Position numbers and translations under genes: made by a program. DNA of 64,000 nucleotides from assembly GCA_905182975.1 (NCBI GenBank), contig CAJJDM010000032.1, positions 443,237 through 507,236 of the forward strand, given 5' to 3'. Numbering within the stretch: position 1 is the stretch's first letter; the number at the start of each line of letters is the position of its first letter. Positions 12,101 through 24,677 of this stretch are shown here, piece by piece. A model generated the notes under the pieces. The model was not told the origin of the DNA and searched no databases. It worked only from the letters and a program-made list of their open reading frames with translations. The stretch comes from Paramecium primaurelia (Eukaryota; Ciliophora; Oligohymenophorea; Peniculida; Parameciidae).

Positions 12101-15100
12101 TGGATTTAATTTTAAATGATAAATATCTAAATAATCATTTTGGATTTATCATTCATTTTAATAAAATTATTATTGTTTATAATATGAACAACAATTTAAA
12201 GTAAAAATTATTAAATTTTGTAACTACATATGATAGTGAATATTCTTCATCCTTATGTGTTAATTATAGTGCAGGATCACATGGTTTAGTGAAAATGAGT
12301 AATTTCTCTTATTAGAGACATGATGAAATAGAATCAGATGTAATGGGTTTTATTAATTAATATTCAATAAATATAGATGAGTTAGAATTGTTTGATAATT
12401 TAGTAATTAAAACTGGATTTTAATTATTTTAAATTAAAGATGCAACATAACGTATATGTATTTAATGGAATTTATGTTTTGCATTATTGTAAATGACATT
12501 CTATTGTTTTCCACATTATAATGGTTAATTATTATCAAAAGATAGATTATTAATATTATAAATATTAGTGCCAGCAATACTTTTAACATATGCAATTAAA
12601 ACTATTTTTGTAGAATAAGAATATTTGAGTGTGAAAATAAATACAATTAAATAGAAATCACTAGATTTAGAGAATAATCATATTGTAGAATTATTATTAG
12701 AAACAATAATGGATGTATTTTTAATAACTGTTGTAAGATATATTTGTTATATCACTGATATTTAAATAGGAGTTTACAATACAAAAGAAGAGATAGCATT
12801 ATTTTTTAGTTTTATTTTAATAATACATCTCTTTAAATTAGCTTTATTATCAAAGGAAATATATTTAGCATTATTTTTATCTTTAAGTACTTTATTATTG
12901 ATATTATTACATATAACAATAGAGATGATAAATTTGGATTATGATATATTAAGATAATTTTTAATATAACCTACTACTATAATGTCATTTTTGATATTAT
13001 TGGCAATGAAATTAGTTGTTAATATATTTGGACAATTTAGCATTTATTTGTATAATAGTTTTTTAGAAAGATCTTAATAAGATATTGATTTTAATTTAAT
13101 TTTGGAAACAATTACAAAAGAATTGTAGAGTATGAAAAATATTTAATATTTAATAAAAAAAGTGTTCAAGGATTCAGAGATAGATTTATCAGTAAAATAA
13201 ATATTAGGTGAAAATAAGAATCAATTAATTTAATTAAATAATTATACATTAAATTTTGAAGAACATATTTATAATTAAGAATTCATATAAATGTACATAT
13301 CAAAATGGAAATTTATAGGTATTATAACAAATCTAAGTTATTTTTTTGGTTTAGATATATTTTTATTAATACATTATGGATTAAGATTTGAGAAAATCAA
13401 TACAGCATTATTTACTATAATGTTATTCTTAACTTTTTGTTAAGTATTTCTTATTAATTAATCTTGTTATCCAAAATATAAAAAGTTAATTATATATTTT
13501 GGATTTGTGTAAACAATATTTAGATTATTTATAATAAGTGTTGATGTATATGATCATGATAAATAATTTTATGCATTTATCTTTTATTATTTGGTCATTT
13601 TTTCATTAACATAATAAATCAATTATAAATACATTTTTATAGTGATATAATAAATAATGACATTAATATCTGGAATAGTTATGTTAAATGCAAATAAAAT
13701 GTAAAATGCAGAAAATGTATATTTAGGTGAAATAATAGTATTATTTGTGGCTTTTAGTATTATTTCTCTATAATCTCGTTATTAAGATGATGTTACTCAA
13801 AGAGAGGATTATATTTGTGGTAAAGTATTAGAAATTGAAAGATCTAAGTATTAATCAGTAATGTCATTATTATTACCTCCATTTGTATTAGGTAGACTTG
13901 ATTAAGGAAATCTTAATTTTTCAGAGAATTAAGGATTGGTTGGTATAATCTTTGTGGATATGTGTAGTTTTGATATAATAGTAAGTGAAGAGGCTTAAAA
14001 TATAGTATAATTAATGGATAATATCTATCGATAATTTGATTAAATTTGTTCATCAACTAATTGTCAGAAAATAGAGACTGTTGGAAAGACTTATATGGCT
14101 TGTTCAGGATTATAATGTGTAGAGAAATTTTAGCCAAAAGGTCATTTAAAGAATCCTATAGAAAGATTAGTAGAATTAGCTTTTGGAATTCAATAAGAAA
14201 TTACTAATTTTAAATGGGGACCTAATTAAAAGAGTTTTGGATTGAAAATTGGTATACATTATGGTAGAGTCCTAATGGGTGTGATTGGATCAATAAAACC
14301 ATAATTTTCATTGATTGGCGATACTGTCAATACAACTAGTAGATTATGTGCTCATTGTCCAGAAGGTTTAATATAAATATCTCTTTAAGCATTTGATTAA
14401 ATAAAAAATGTTAAATCAATTAAATTTACAACTAGTAAAATTGAAGCTAAAGGTAAAGGTATAATTGAAACTTATTTGATTGAAAAGAAAAGGAATTTTG
14501 AATAATCTTTTAATAATAAATAAAAAAAATCAGAAATGCCACATATAGATTAAAAATTGAAATTTGTATTGAATAATTAATAATAACAAAACTCTTTTAG
14601 AAATCCAAATTAAATTAGTATAGCAGCAATTAGATAAAAGACTACTAGACATTTAACTAATAAATTGAATTCTATGAAATAAGAGGATAATTAATAATTA
14701 AATCAACCATAATATAATTAAGGATAATAATAACCAAATTAATAGGTTTTATCTACTTAATAATAAATAATTAATTAAAAAACACCTACTCTTAATTTTA
14801 CAGCAAGTTAATTATAATTATTTAGAAAATAAACAAAAAGAAATTTAATGAATAATTAAACAAATTTATCATCACTTAGTTAAATATAATCTCCTCATAT
14901 TTTATAACAAAATCATAATATTCTAGGTCCTAATAATAAATTAGTTCATTAAAAATCTATATTTAGTTAACAACAATAACAATAGAATTAATAAATGTCA
15001 TAATAATTAGAAAAAATTGATAAATATTAATAATAATCATCAATACATCTACCATAATAAGATCCTTCAAATTAGAATATTTTAGCTGGTATACCTGATA

Positions 15101-16639
15101 TACCATTAGATCAATCTTTGAATGTAATGGATTCTTCAATGAAAGAATAGACTCCATTTAATTGTAGAAGAGATGATTAAAAAAAGTTTATTGATTCTGC
15201 AATTAGAGTGATCAAATTTAATGATATAGAATTATTTATAAAATAAAAACCAGAAGTTTTTAATAAGACTATTCCTTTATTTAAGATATAAGAGTTTTTT
15301 TTAGAAGGTAAAAGTACAACATTATAAGAGAATAATAATAATAATTGGCATTTGATTTCAAAAGAGTTTTTATTTGAAGCATTTAAGAATAGTGAAAATG
15401 TCAGTAGATATTATGGTAAAGAATTAGAAAATGGTATTAGAAGTGTTTTTGTATCATTATTACTTTTTTTAATGATACATATCCTATTTATAATACTTTC
15501 TTAATTATAATAAGTAAATACTTAATAGGCAGTAATAAGAGCATTAGGATGTTTTTTTATTTTAATAGAATTATATTTTTTAAAAGCTCATTTTTTTGAA
15601 TGGAAAAGAGAAAGATTATTAAAAGTAATTATTATATAATTAATATCTTAATGTATTATATTAGGAGTATTTTATGATTAAGATAAAGATAAATCAATAA
15701 TTTTATCAATAGAATCAATAATTACTAGTTGTTTATTATTTGCACATAAATGGCTATATGTTTAAGAAAAGATATTAATTTGTGCATTTATGTTAACTGC
15801 TTGGTTAATTATTATTAGTTCAGTATTTATAATAAATATTTGGGAAGTATTCTTTCTATTAATTTCAATTGCTTTATTATTATAAAGAGAATTATTAAGT
15901 TATTTGTTTTCTTATAAATAAATGCTTAATTAAGAATAAATAGAGATAAAAAAAGAAGATAAAATAAATCTTTTAAGTTGTTTATTACCTATTCATGTTT
16001 TAAGTTAATTTTTAGATGATTCTACAAGTGCAAGATTATTCTCTGATGTTTATAATGATTGTACAATCTTATTTGCAGATATTGCTGGATTTACTAAGTA
16101 TTCATCAAGTGTATAACCAGAAGAAGTTGTCTCAATGCTTAAAAATTTATTTGATGAATTTGATACATTAACTTAAGTTAATAATGTATTCAAATTATAT
16201 ACAATTGGTGATTGTTATGTTGTAATAGGAGTAACAGATAATTTCAAAAGAGATCCAATTTAAGAAGCATTAAATGTAGTTGAAATGAGTCTCAATATGT
16301 TGGAAGCAATAACAAGAGTAAGAAATTAAATAAAGTATTAAGATCTTCATATGAGAATTGGAATACATACGGTATTTTTTATTAATATAATAGGGTAATG
16401 TAATTGGTGGTATTATTGGTACAGATATCATTAGATATGATGTATATGGTAAAGACATTCTCATTGCAAATAAAATGGAAAGCAGTTCTGAAGAAGGTAG
16501 AGTATTAATATCAGAAACTACAAAAAAATTAATAGAAGAAAACTTTCCTTAAGATTATATATTCAATGGACGAAAATTAATTAATATTCCATCAATTAAT
16601 ACAACTATTACTGGATTCTTTTTAGACACAGCAATTTGA
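9181..16639 (+). CDS. Guanylyl cyclase fused to P4-ATPase-like domain
   Basis: About 2450 residues. It makes cGMP in the cell membrane. The N-terminal ~1200 residues follow the P4-ATPase plan: LPFLIEAGIRAI, CPGDLVILD, a large cytoplasmic loop with TDKI...ALIIDGN, then membrane helices. The ATPase signatures are eroded: DGET is missing after PGDLVILD, DKTGT is replaced by ILSDAKIEAL (near 10570), and GDGAND by NYSAGSHG (near 12265). The first cyclase domain (from about 13940) carries IETVGKTYMACSG and IGDTVNTTSR, C2-type. The second (from about 16060) carries ADIAGFTKYSS and YTIGDCYVVIG, C1-type with both metal Asp. Glu in IETVG argues for GTP. Introns at 9319-9343 and 16372-16393. The frame near 9400-9470 is not resolved. 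This matches the ciliate guanylyl cyclases described in Paramecium and Tetrahymena. Confidence 0.93.
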
Positions 16640-16763
16640 TTAAATAATATCTTATAGAATAATTAATATTTATTTATTATGTATATTTTTAATTAATAGA
16701 AATTAATTAAATATTTATTTTTAGAGATATTAAATATATATATATAATAATTAAAGATAAATC

Positions 16764-18366
16764 TCATATTTAAAGTATCATTCCTATAAATTCTTCTTAA
16801 TTAATTTATCCATCTCCATTTTAATCTAATTATTTTGATAATTATTCATATTTTTTTATTGGTATAGACATATCTCTTAATAATCTTTTAAGTTCCTCTT
16901 TATTTAAATATCCACTATGATCACTGTCAATTTATTAAAAAATCATCATTAACTTTTCTTTATTGAAATATTTCTTTTAATCTATTGTTGCTATTACAAA
17001 TTCTGCTTTTCATAATTAAGTTATACCTTGGTAATCTATTTTACCACTACCATTTACATCGATCTTCTTAAATATATTATTGACTTCTTTTAATGCTCTA
17101 TCATGTGGTAATGTTCTTGAATAAACACTTAACAATTCTTCTTTTGTCAATAAACCATCATTATTTAAATCAAATTTCATAAATTCATCCATTAACTTCC
17201 TCTTATCTTACTCAGACATTAAATTTTCTGCAATATAAATTAACATTGCCGTTGACAACTATGATGATATCTTTATTTATATATATATAAATTAATAAAT
17301 ACTTTGAATTCTCTCATATGTCTTTATAATGTCTTGTTAGGATTTTTGAGAATTCGAGCTCTCCCAACAAATACATTATTATTCAATACTTATTAAGCAG
17401 ATGGTCTCTATTATGGATTTGGATGTAACATTTTACTAATTAATAATTTAAGAGCAGGATTAATACTGTTCCATTCTTAACCTTCAAAGTTTGGTACTCC
17501 TCTTAATATTAAATTTTTCAAAGATTATAAATTATTTGCTTAAAAAGGCATGTGAGATGTAAGGAAGAAATAGAGAAGACAACCACATGACCATATATCA
17601 GATTTCATTGATGTTTATCCTTTTAAAGATTCAGGTGATCTAAATGATAATTCGTGCATTGTTGTTGTTGGTTTCCAATTTGTACATTAAGATTTCAAAG
17701 AATTAGAAATACCAAAATCAACTAATTTAATCTTTTCTAATGATTTATTTGTAAACATTATATGTTCTAAACGAATATCTCTATAAAATTGACATAATAT
17801 ATACCCATGAGTTATTTAATTCTCATGTAAGTACTATAATCCAGCCATGATTTAACAAAATATTTCAATCATTACAAATTACTACATTTAACTAAATTCA
17901 TCTAATTTCGATAACATATTTCCACCATCTAAATACTCACCTATCAAACTTATTTTTTTCTTATTACAATAATAAGAAAGTGTGCTTTATACATTCAAAT
18001 GTTTCTATAATTTTAAACATAGCCAATACCAACTAAAATAATATATTTATATTCTCTTGGAATTCTTAAAGTTATTATTCACTACGAATATTATCACAAT
18101 TGTAAATCCTTACAATCCTTGAAATACTATTTTATTTAGAAACTCCTTTCATTATATAACTTCTTTGAGCTATAATTATAGTTTATATAAACAATACTAG
18201 TCAAAGGGTCTAATTTATGAAGAATATAATCTGTCTCTAGATTTTCAGTTTCTTCAAAAACACAAGGAGAACTCACTGTTTATTAGACTGGTTAACGTGC
18301 ACTTGATGTTCTAGAAGTTTTAATATCGATTGACTTTTTCTAATCTTTTGGTGATACACAACCCAT
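16764..18366 (-). CDS. CDPK-like protein with degenerate kinase domain and four EF-hands
   Basis: Starts MGCVSPKDQKK, an N-terminus fit for myristoylation and palmitoylation. The kinase-like region follows but lacks a Gly-rich loop (about LDPLTTQRSYIMKG) and the VAIK lysine (RIVRIYNC). The catalytic loop reads HGDIRLEH instead of HRDIKPEN; DFG (LVDFGIS) and an APE equivalent (FRSPES) remain. The four C-terminal EF-hands look intact: FDLNNDGLLTKEEL, IDVNGSGKIDYQEF, IDSDHSGYLNKEEL and LDQNGDGQINQEEF. Tiny introns were needed at several points, including one inside the catalytic loop (24 nt) and one inside EF-hand 2 (24 nt). It is probably a Ca2+-responsive pseudokinase or a very weak kinase; that is inference. 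It converges on the cyclase gene. Confidence 0.85.
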
Positions 18367-18752
18367 TAATTATTGTTATGTTATAAAAATTAATAAATCT
18401 AAATGATTTTTCACTATTTTAGTCTAAATTCATTTATTTTCAATATAATTATCATCTTTAGATTAATCATATCATTTTAATATTCTTATTATCTAATTGA
18501 ATAGATAATATTTCTAACTATTATCTCTTAAAATATTAATTATATTATTATTTTTTTATTACAATAATATAAAGAAAATTGGATTACAATTAAAATATTG
18601 CTATTATTATTATAATCATATTTTTTAGTATATATTGAATAATATATATTGTACACAAGAATTGATTCAATTTAAGATTTAAGATGTAAATTGAAAAATA
18701 TTGAGTTTAAATTGAATTTATAGATTTTATAAATGATTATTATAACATTAAT
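18367..18752. other. Intergenic spacer between divergent genes
   Basis: About 390 bp, A+T-rich, with homopolymer runs and no protein-like frame. It must hold the promoters of the CDPK-like gene and the EGF-like membrane protein gene. Confidence 0.55.
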
Positions 18753-20778
18753 ATGAGTTCCGTTTAAAAAGAATTAGATAATTCAAATTGTAATGGAAGA
18801 GGATTGTATTTTGATTAAGCTTGCTAATGTGATTTAGGGTATTTTGGAATGGATTGTTCATAAAAATTAGAGGAACTTCATGTTGCCTCTTATTTCACAT
18901 TTATAGGATTGTTTTTAATTCTTTTTATATTGCTACTTGTTCTAACAATTAAACAACTTCAACTATCTTTAAAAACCAATAAAATTCCAACATATTAAAG
19001 GTACTTCAGAGATAATTATACTTTCTAGAGGATTAAGTTATCTAAAGAATTTTCTAGGTTCTCCATTAAATTGCATTTTGTGTTTAACAATTTTATTCAA
19101 TATTTTAAAAATCATATGGCTTACTTTAGATCCTATTAAACCATTTGTAATATTCATAATAAAGTTAGGATCATGATAAAAGAGTTTATGAAAGAATCTT
19201 AGCAGAAGTAGTATACACTATTCTATTTTATATATATGGCATATTATTGATGGTTTGGTATACAATGTATGATGAAATTTCATTTAATGTTTCAGAAAGA
19301 AACTAAAATTCAAAATCTCAATTATTTAGAAATGAATTAAAAATTGAAACAAGAAAATGGATATTCGTTTACTATAAAGATATAATGAAATTAAGACTTC
19401 TGTTTGTTTTGTTAATACAATTAACAATTAGTACATTAAATGGTAACTTAAATATTTAATTAGGATTAAGATTAAGTCAGTAATATAAAACTATTCTTTA
19501 CATAGCATATGCAATCTTACTTTTAAATTTCATGTAATATTAAAATTAATATAAAAAGTTCTTTTATATTTGAATTCTTTCTCTATGGAAGATTGTTAAA
19601 TCAATGTATAGAATCACAGTTAAGGAAATTAGACAAAGATAGTAAGGAAATGGAGAAGGTTATTGAAGAAAAATCTGTTCAAGAAAATTAATAGTAATAA
19701 GTAAGATATCTATAAATTTGAAAGATAGTATTCTCAAAGAGTTCATTAGGAATTCAATAAGATGAATAACTTTAATCACCAGAAACTTAAGATTAATAAG
19801 TCTTAAGACTTAGTTCTTAGAGTGGAAGTGAAGATAACAATGAATAAATATCAACATTAAGAGCTATTGTGTCAATTGAAAAATTAAATCTATCTAATTT
19901 AAAAAAGTCTGTTTCTTTTAAAAAACAATAGAATTCAATTAATGAATTACAAGATTAATAGATTAAAATTAAAGTTGTTTAAAGTTCTTATGATTTAGAA
20001 CCAAATAAAGATATACAGAAAAATCAATTAAAAACAATAGTTAGTGAAGAATCTTAGAGTTCTAAAGATGAGGGAGTATTTCATTAAAAAGTTAATTCTT
20101 GTTTATTGAATGAAGATGATGATAATAATTAAGAAAATGTGAAATGGGATATTGATAAAAATAGATAGAATATTAGAAAAATAAAGAATATGTAAATAAA
20201 AATTGTTGAGAAAACTAAATAGTAAGTATTAGAAGCAAAAAAGTTTAAAAAAGCTACAATTAAGAATTGTAATAGAGAAACTTTATTTGATATTTAAATA
20301 AATGATGATAGGAAAACTAAAGTATTATCTGCAGAGGATTATTAATCAGAAATATAAGCTTAATAAAAATAAATAAGAACTGCCAATCTTAATGCAGATA
20401 AAAAAGTAATCATCAAAATATAAATTTTAATTTATGCAGGAGTATTCTTAGAAATTTGTTTTGGTTCATTATCTATTGTAATTTTATTAACAGATTTATT
20501 AAAAACACCTGCAGGTAAACAATAATATAATTAATTTAGGAACTCTTTGTTATTTATATATTTCAGCAATGTTGTAATATTTATCTCTGATTACAGTATT
20601 GAAATTATTTAGAGATGTGAGAAGCCAAGAAGTTTTGAATCTAATTTGGATACAAAAAGTAGGTAATGGTAAAAATAAAATTAATCAAAAATATTTCTTT
20701 ACTATTCCATAATAATAAAGTATAATAGATGATTCAAAGAAGAAATTTGAATAAAGAATTAATATGCATATTGGATGA
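18753..20778 (+). CDS. EGF-like multi-pass membrane protein
   Basis: Starts MSSVQKELDNSNCNGRG. An EGF-like Cys module ending CQCDLGYFGMDC precedes a strong membrane helix (FTFIGLFLILFILLLVLTI). Further hydrophobic segments include FVLLIQLTISTL, TILYIAYAILLLNFM and, near the end, ILIYAGVFLEICFGSLSIVI followed by LLFIYFSNVVIFI, giving about seven helices. A long Ser/Lys/Gln-rich loop lies between the fourth or fifth helix and the last group. The protein ends KKKFEQRINMHIG. The layout (short EGF-like ectodomain plus seven helices) resembles an orphan receptor family, but I do not recognise conserved GPCR motifs. Several introns are needed around 19240 and 19570 and were not all placed. Confidence 0.7.
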
Positions 20779-20876
20779 ATTTAAATTAGTTTGTATATGT
20801 AAATAATATCAATACTAATACAACAAATTTAGAATTATAAATATCTATATAAATTTAAATTATTTAATAATTAGAT

Positions 20877-22487
20877 TCATAAGTTAGGCTTCTTGAGTTC
20901 CATCTTAGTCTCATTGAAGTTTACTTATTTTTAATTATTTTTGAACTGTTATTCTTATTATTCCTACTATTCCAAATATATTTGATATCTTTCAAGAGAA
21001 TCTTATGTTAATTTAGTAGCTTTCTTAAAGCAAAAATCAAAGGTTTCAATAAATGTATCCATTTAACTTAAAGATATGATAAATTATAATACTCTTTTGT
21101 GTGTTATGGTTATAAATTTACTCTTAAACGAGCTTATCCCATTTTTACAATTGGATATTCAATACCATTACAATGAATTCCTTCATCTAACATTAATCTA
21201 GTTACAATTCTGCATGTTAATTCATCACCTATTAATAATGGTAGAATAGGAGAAGGATATCCTAAGATTTTGTAATTTCTAGAATTCAATTCTTTTTTCA
21301 TATAATGATAATTTTCAAGCACTTGAGTTCTCAATCTAACACCTACTTCACTATTTAAAATTCTGAGTTATGCTAAAGCAGTAGCACATTAAACAGGATT
21401 AACTGAATTAGTGAACATATAAGCAGAAGAAAAGAATTTAAGATAATCAATTACTTCAAACGAATTGCAGGCAACCCATCCAACATTTGTAGATAAACAT
21501 TTAGATCCTCCAGACATCAAAAGAACATTAGAAAAATCCTTAAGTCCTTATATTTCATAGACTCCCTTTCCTAAATAAATTCATATATAATATTTGCTAC
21601 CTGTTTTGCCCATACATCCAAAATCATGTGCACAATCTATCAATAAAAATGCTTCATATTTTAAAGTTATCTTTTATAAAGCCACAAGATCAGTGTAATC
21701 ACTATCCATACTAAACAAACCTTCTGTCACAACCAAAATACATGCTTCTGGATTCTCTAATCTAACTTCAGCTATCTTCTTCTCCATTGCTTCAAGACTC
21801 AAGTGAGTTACTCTAAACACATTCTTTGTTGCTGCATGAGCTCCTTCAGTTAAGCAATTATGACATAATTCATCCATTATTACAAAATCATAAGGTCTAA
21901 GTACATTAATAATCAACAGTTACCTTATTAATCCTTTTACTACACCATAACCTGCCAACCAACCAGCACTATAAATTATTACCTCTTTCATATTCCAATA
22001 ATCTTTTAACTCTTCCTTCAATTACATGTAATATTTTGATGCTCCAAAAGCTAATGGTGCTCCACAAGAATTTACAGAATATTCTTAAGCTGCAGTTGCT
22101 GCTGCTTCCTATTCTATTTATTTTAATTTATACCTTTGCTTATTCATTAGTGCATAAACCCAAATAGTCTGCAGATGCAAAATTGATCCCATAAAATATA
22201 TCTCCATAATCATCCATTCCTATTATGAACTTTTTTAAATACCATAACATTCCTGGGCTGGTGCTGACATATTTCTTCTTTCATATAGTATAATCTTTTG
22301 TTTTCTGAATTGCCCAATCAAATCTTGATACCCTTTCACTCTTTCAAACAAGTTCTAAATTATATTTAAAAAATGCTGTTACCTTTCCTTCTACATTTCT
22401 GTACTCTAAATGATTTAATTTTAGGTTTGTTATTGTAACGTTTCTATTGAACTCCTCTACAGGATTGTTAGTTGGATACCTTTTCAT
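20877..22487 (-). CDS. PLP-dependent acyl-CoA transferase (serine palmitoyltransferase/KBL/AONS family)
   Basis: Condenses an amino acid with an acyl-CoA using pyridoxal phosphate. It starts MKRYPTNNPVEEF. Motifs: DDYGDIFYGINFASADYLGL (family N-terminal signature), FVIMDELCHNC, TEGLFSMDSD, LLIDCAHDFGCMGKTG (PLP-nitrogen Asp and the following His), and MSGGSKCLSTNVGWV with the likely Schiff-base Lys. The C-terminus has GIHCNGIEYPIV, ARLRVNLQPQHTK. A 26-nt intron then leads to QMDTFIETFDFCFKKA, which fits the family ending. Serine palmitoyltransferase is my preferred role because of length and divergence; glycine acetyltransferase or 5-aminolevulinate synthase remain possible. A sphingomyelin-synthase-like gene lies 10 kb away. 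A 28-nt intron follows NVEGK near the start. Confidence 0.85.
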
Positions 22488-22734
22488 TTTCCTTCAATTT
22501 TAAATATGTTTTTGAAAATTATGTTCCTAAATTGTTCTCAAATTTGAATGCTTCCTAGCGTTAATTTATTTTATAAATACGTAAATAATACGCATTATTA
22601 TAGAAATATTAGAATTTAAAAGACAATTTATCATTAACTAAGACAATATAAGAAGAAAATTAAAAGAGTTAAAAGACTTAGAATATTAGATCAATAATTA
22701 AATTTTAATAAAATTATCTTATATATATATAAAA

Positions 22735-24649
22735 TCAATTTAAATGAAAAGGATCATAAAATTCATCAACTACATCTATTGAGTCAAATTACATTTCATC
22801 ATCATCAACTTCTTATTCTTAGGCAATAAAATTAAAATTTCCATTATAAAAGTCCTCCCATTTCTTATTTTATAATTATGGTTCCCTAAAATAGGAATCT
22901 GGAATCTCTCTTTTTTCCTCTTTCTCATCATCTCCTTAATCCCCTTTATCAGAATCCTAATTTTTTGAACCCTATTTATCTTTTGCTTTATTATTAGAGT
23001 CTGCACTTTTAGATGATTTTTTATTCTTCTTTTATGCTTAATTATTTTAATTATCTGTATCTTAAGATCCTTCTTAATTTTGATCATCATTTTAAGTATC
23101 ATTATTTTCATTATTATCTCCTTCTCTATCTCCATCTCCATCTCCATCTTCTTATTATTCTTATTCATTCGAATCTCTTGCCTCTTCATTTTATTCATCT
23201 TCTTATTTTTTATTCTCTAAATCTTCTTATAATTTCTTTCTCTTTTCTTCCTCCTCTTCTTTCCTTTTCTTTTTCTTCTCTTCTTCTTCTTATTTTTTCT
23301 TTTTCTTTTATTCTTCTTACTTTTTTTTTTCTTCTTCTTTCTTTTTCTTCTCTTCTTCTGCTTTCTTCTTTTTTTCTTCTTCCTTCTTTTTTTTATTTTC
23401 TTCATCATTTTATTTTTTCTCTTCTTTTTTCTTTTTCTTCTCCTCTTTCTTTTTTTATGCTTCATCTTATGTTTGTTGATTCTCCTCTTATTATTCTTAT
23501 TATGGTTCTTCTTCTTATTATTCCTATTATTCTCCTTCTCCTTCCTCTCCTTTATTAAACTTATCCAACCAATCAACTGTTTCTTAATATCTTTTCTATA
23601 ATGATTCAATTTCTTTTTCTATCTCTTTTACCAAAGCTTCTAATTGTTTAATTTAATTAGCCACTTATTATTATTTCTTATTATATTCTGTATTAGATTC
23701 ACTTTCTTCTACTCCTCCTCTACCATTCAAAGCATTATTTTTATCTTATTCATTACTTTCTGCTTCATCAACATAGGCAGAATCATCAAGTGGTTTTGAC
23801 CAATAAGAATTTTCATCAAACTCTTCTTCATATACCTTCCTCAATTATTAAGGACATGTATTTTATCTACTTTCTAAGTGAAACCACCCATTTCTGGGAC
23901 ATCCTTAATAATCATAGGGTTATTATAAACATCCTGACATAAATCGATTATCATCTATGCACCAACCACAAGAAGGATCAGCTATACATGTCTTATATAA
24001 TATTCAATTAATACTGCACATGTATTATATTTATGACATTATCTCCCATTGCATTATTTATAACTATAAAAATTGCAACTGATCTTTTATGGTCCTTTCT
24101 CATCTCCTTCAACACATTTATCTTCCATTGAACACCATCCACAACTCTCATCTTATAAACAATCATAACAAGTAAAATATTTGCTGCATTTATCAGATAG
24201 TCTAGGAATCTTAGCTTTAAGTTATTTAATTTATTATTTGATTCCTGCTAATTCTTAAACTTTCTTATCTAATTGATCCATTATTATTATTAAGGAAATA
24301 GCTTCAGTTTAATAGATGTGTTCTTAAACTCTATCATTTATTCTAGTCATCTTAGTATCAGTAACATATGCCATTTTATCTAGAATAGTCTTGATATCAG
24401 AAGATAATTCAGAGATGTTTTCAGCTCTCTCTTCAGTTGCACCTCTCAGTTCTTTGGCTAAAGCTTTATTTTATAATTTTAGTGACACCTTAATTCTATC
24501 TACTTCTTTTGATAATTCATCTCCCAATCCCATCCTGAATTGTAAATTAAATTATACGTGCCTGTCTACAAAAGTAATTGCTCTTCTTTATGATGATGGA
24601 CAGCCAATCCCAAATATATAATTACGCTTTCGATTAAAATAATAAACAT
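22735..24649 (-). CDS. Secretory Cys-rich, highly charged protein (paralogue A)
   Basis: Starts MFIILIESVIIYLGLAVHHH, a probable signal peptide. Next comes a helical segment (GLGDELSKEVDRIKVSLKLQ), then two PSI-like Cys modules (CYDCLQDESCGWCSMEDKC; CIADPSCGWCIDDNRF) separated by a CNFYSYKQCNGRQC strip. Then comes a long coiled coil, a Lys/Glu-only run, and an Asp/Asn/Gln-rich tail ending YDPFHLN. Two introns are clear: 23 nt after GTG (near 24560) and 23 nt between the Cys modules. The charged run makes the plus strand an almost pure pyrimidine tract at 23200-23560. The tandem neighbour has the same architecture, so the pair arose by duplication. Function unknown; storage or granule matrix, or a surface role, are possible. 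Confidence 0.75.
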
Positions 24650-24677
24650 ATTTAACTATTAGAAAAACGAATAATTC

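Noticed and set aside
17280..17310. TATATATA run as a promoter
   Set aside because: It lies inside a small intron of the CDPK-like gene; such runs are common in this A+T-rich DNA.
23013..23558. Plus-strand hydrophobic frame of about 180 residues (Leu/Ser/Phe/Tyr-rich)
   Set aside because: It is the complement of the Lys/Glu-rich coding run of the minus-strand secretory protein; the hydrophobic reading is a composition artefact.
23217..23609. Minus-strand Lys/Arg-only frame beginning MNHYRKD
   Set aside because: Wrong frame of the same purine tract. The frame giving Glu/Lys with the flanking RYQETVDWLDKFNK and the DLENKKQEDE tail is the coding one.
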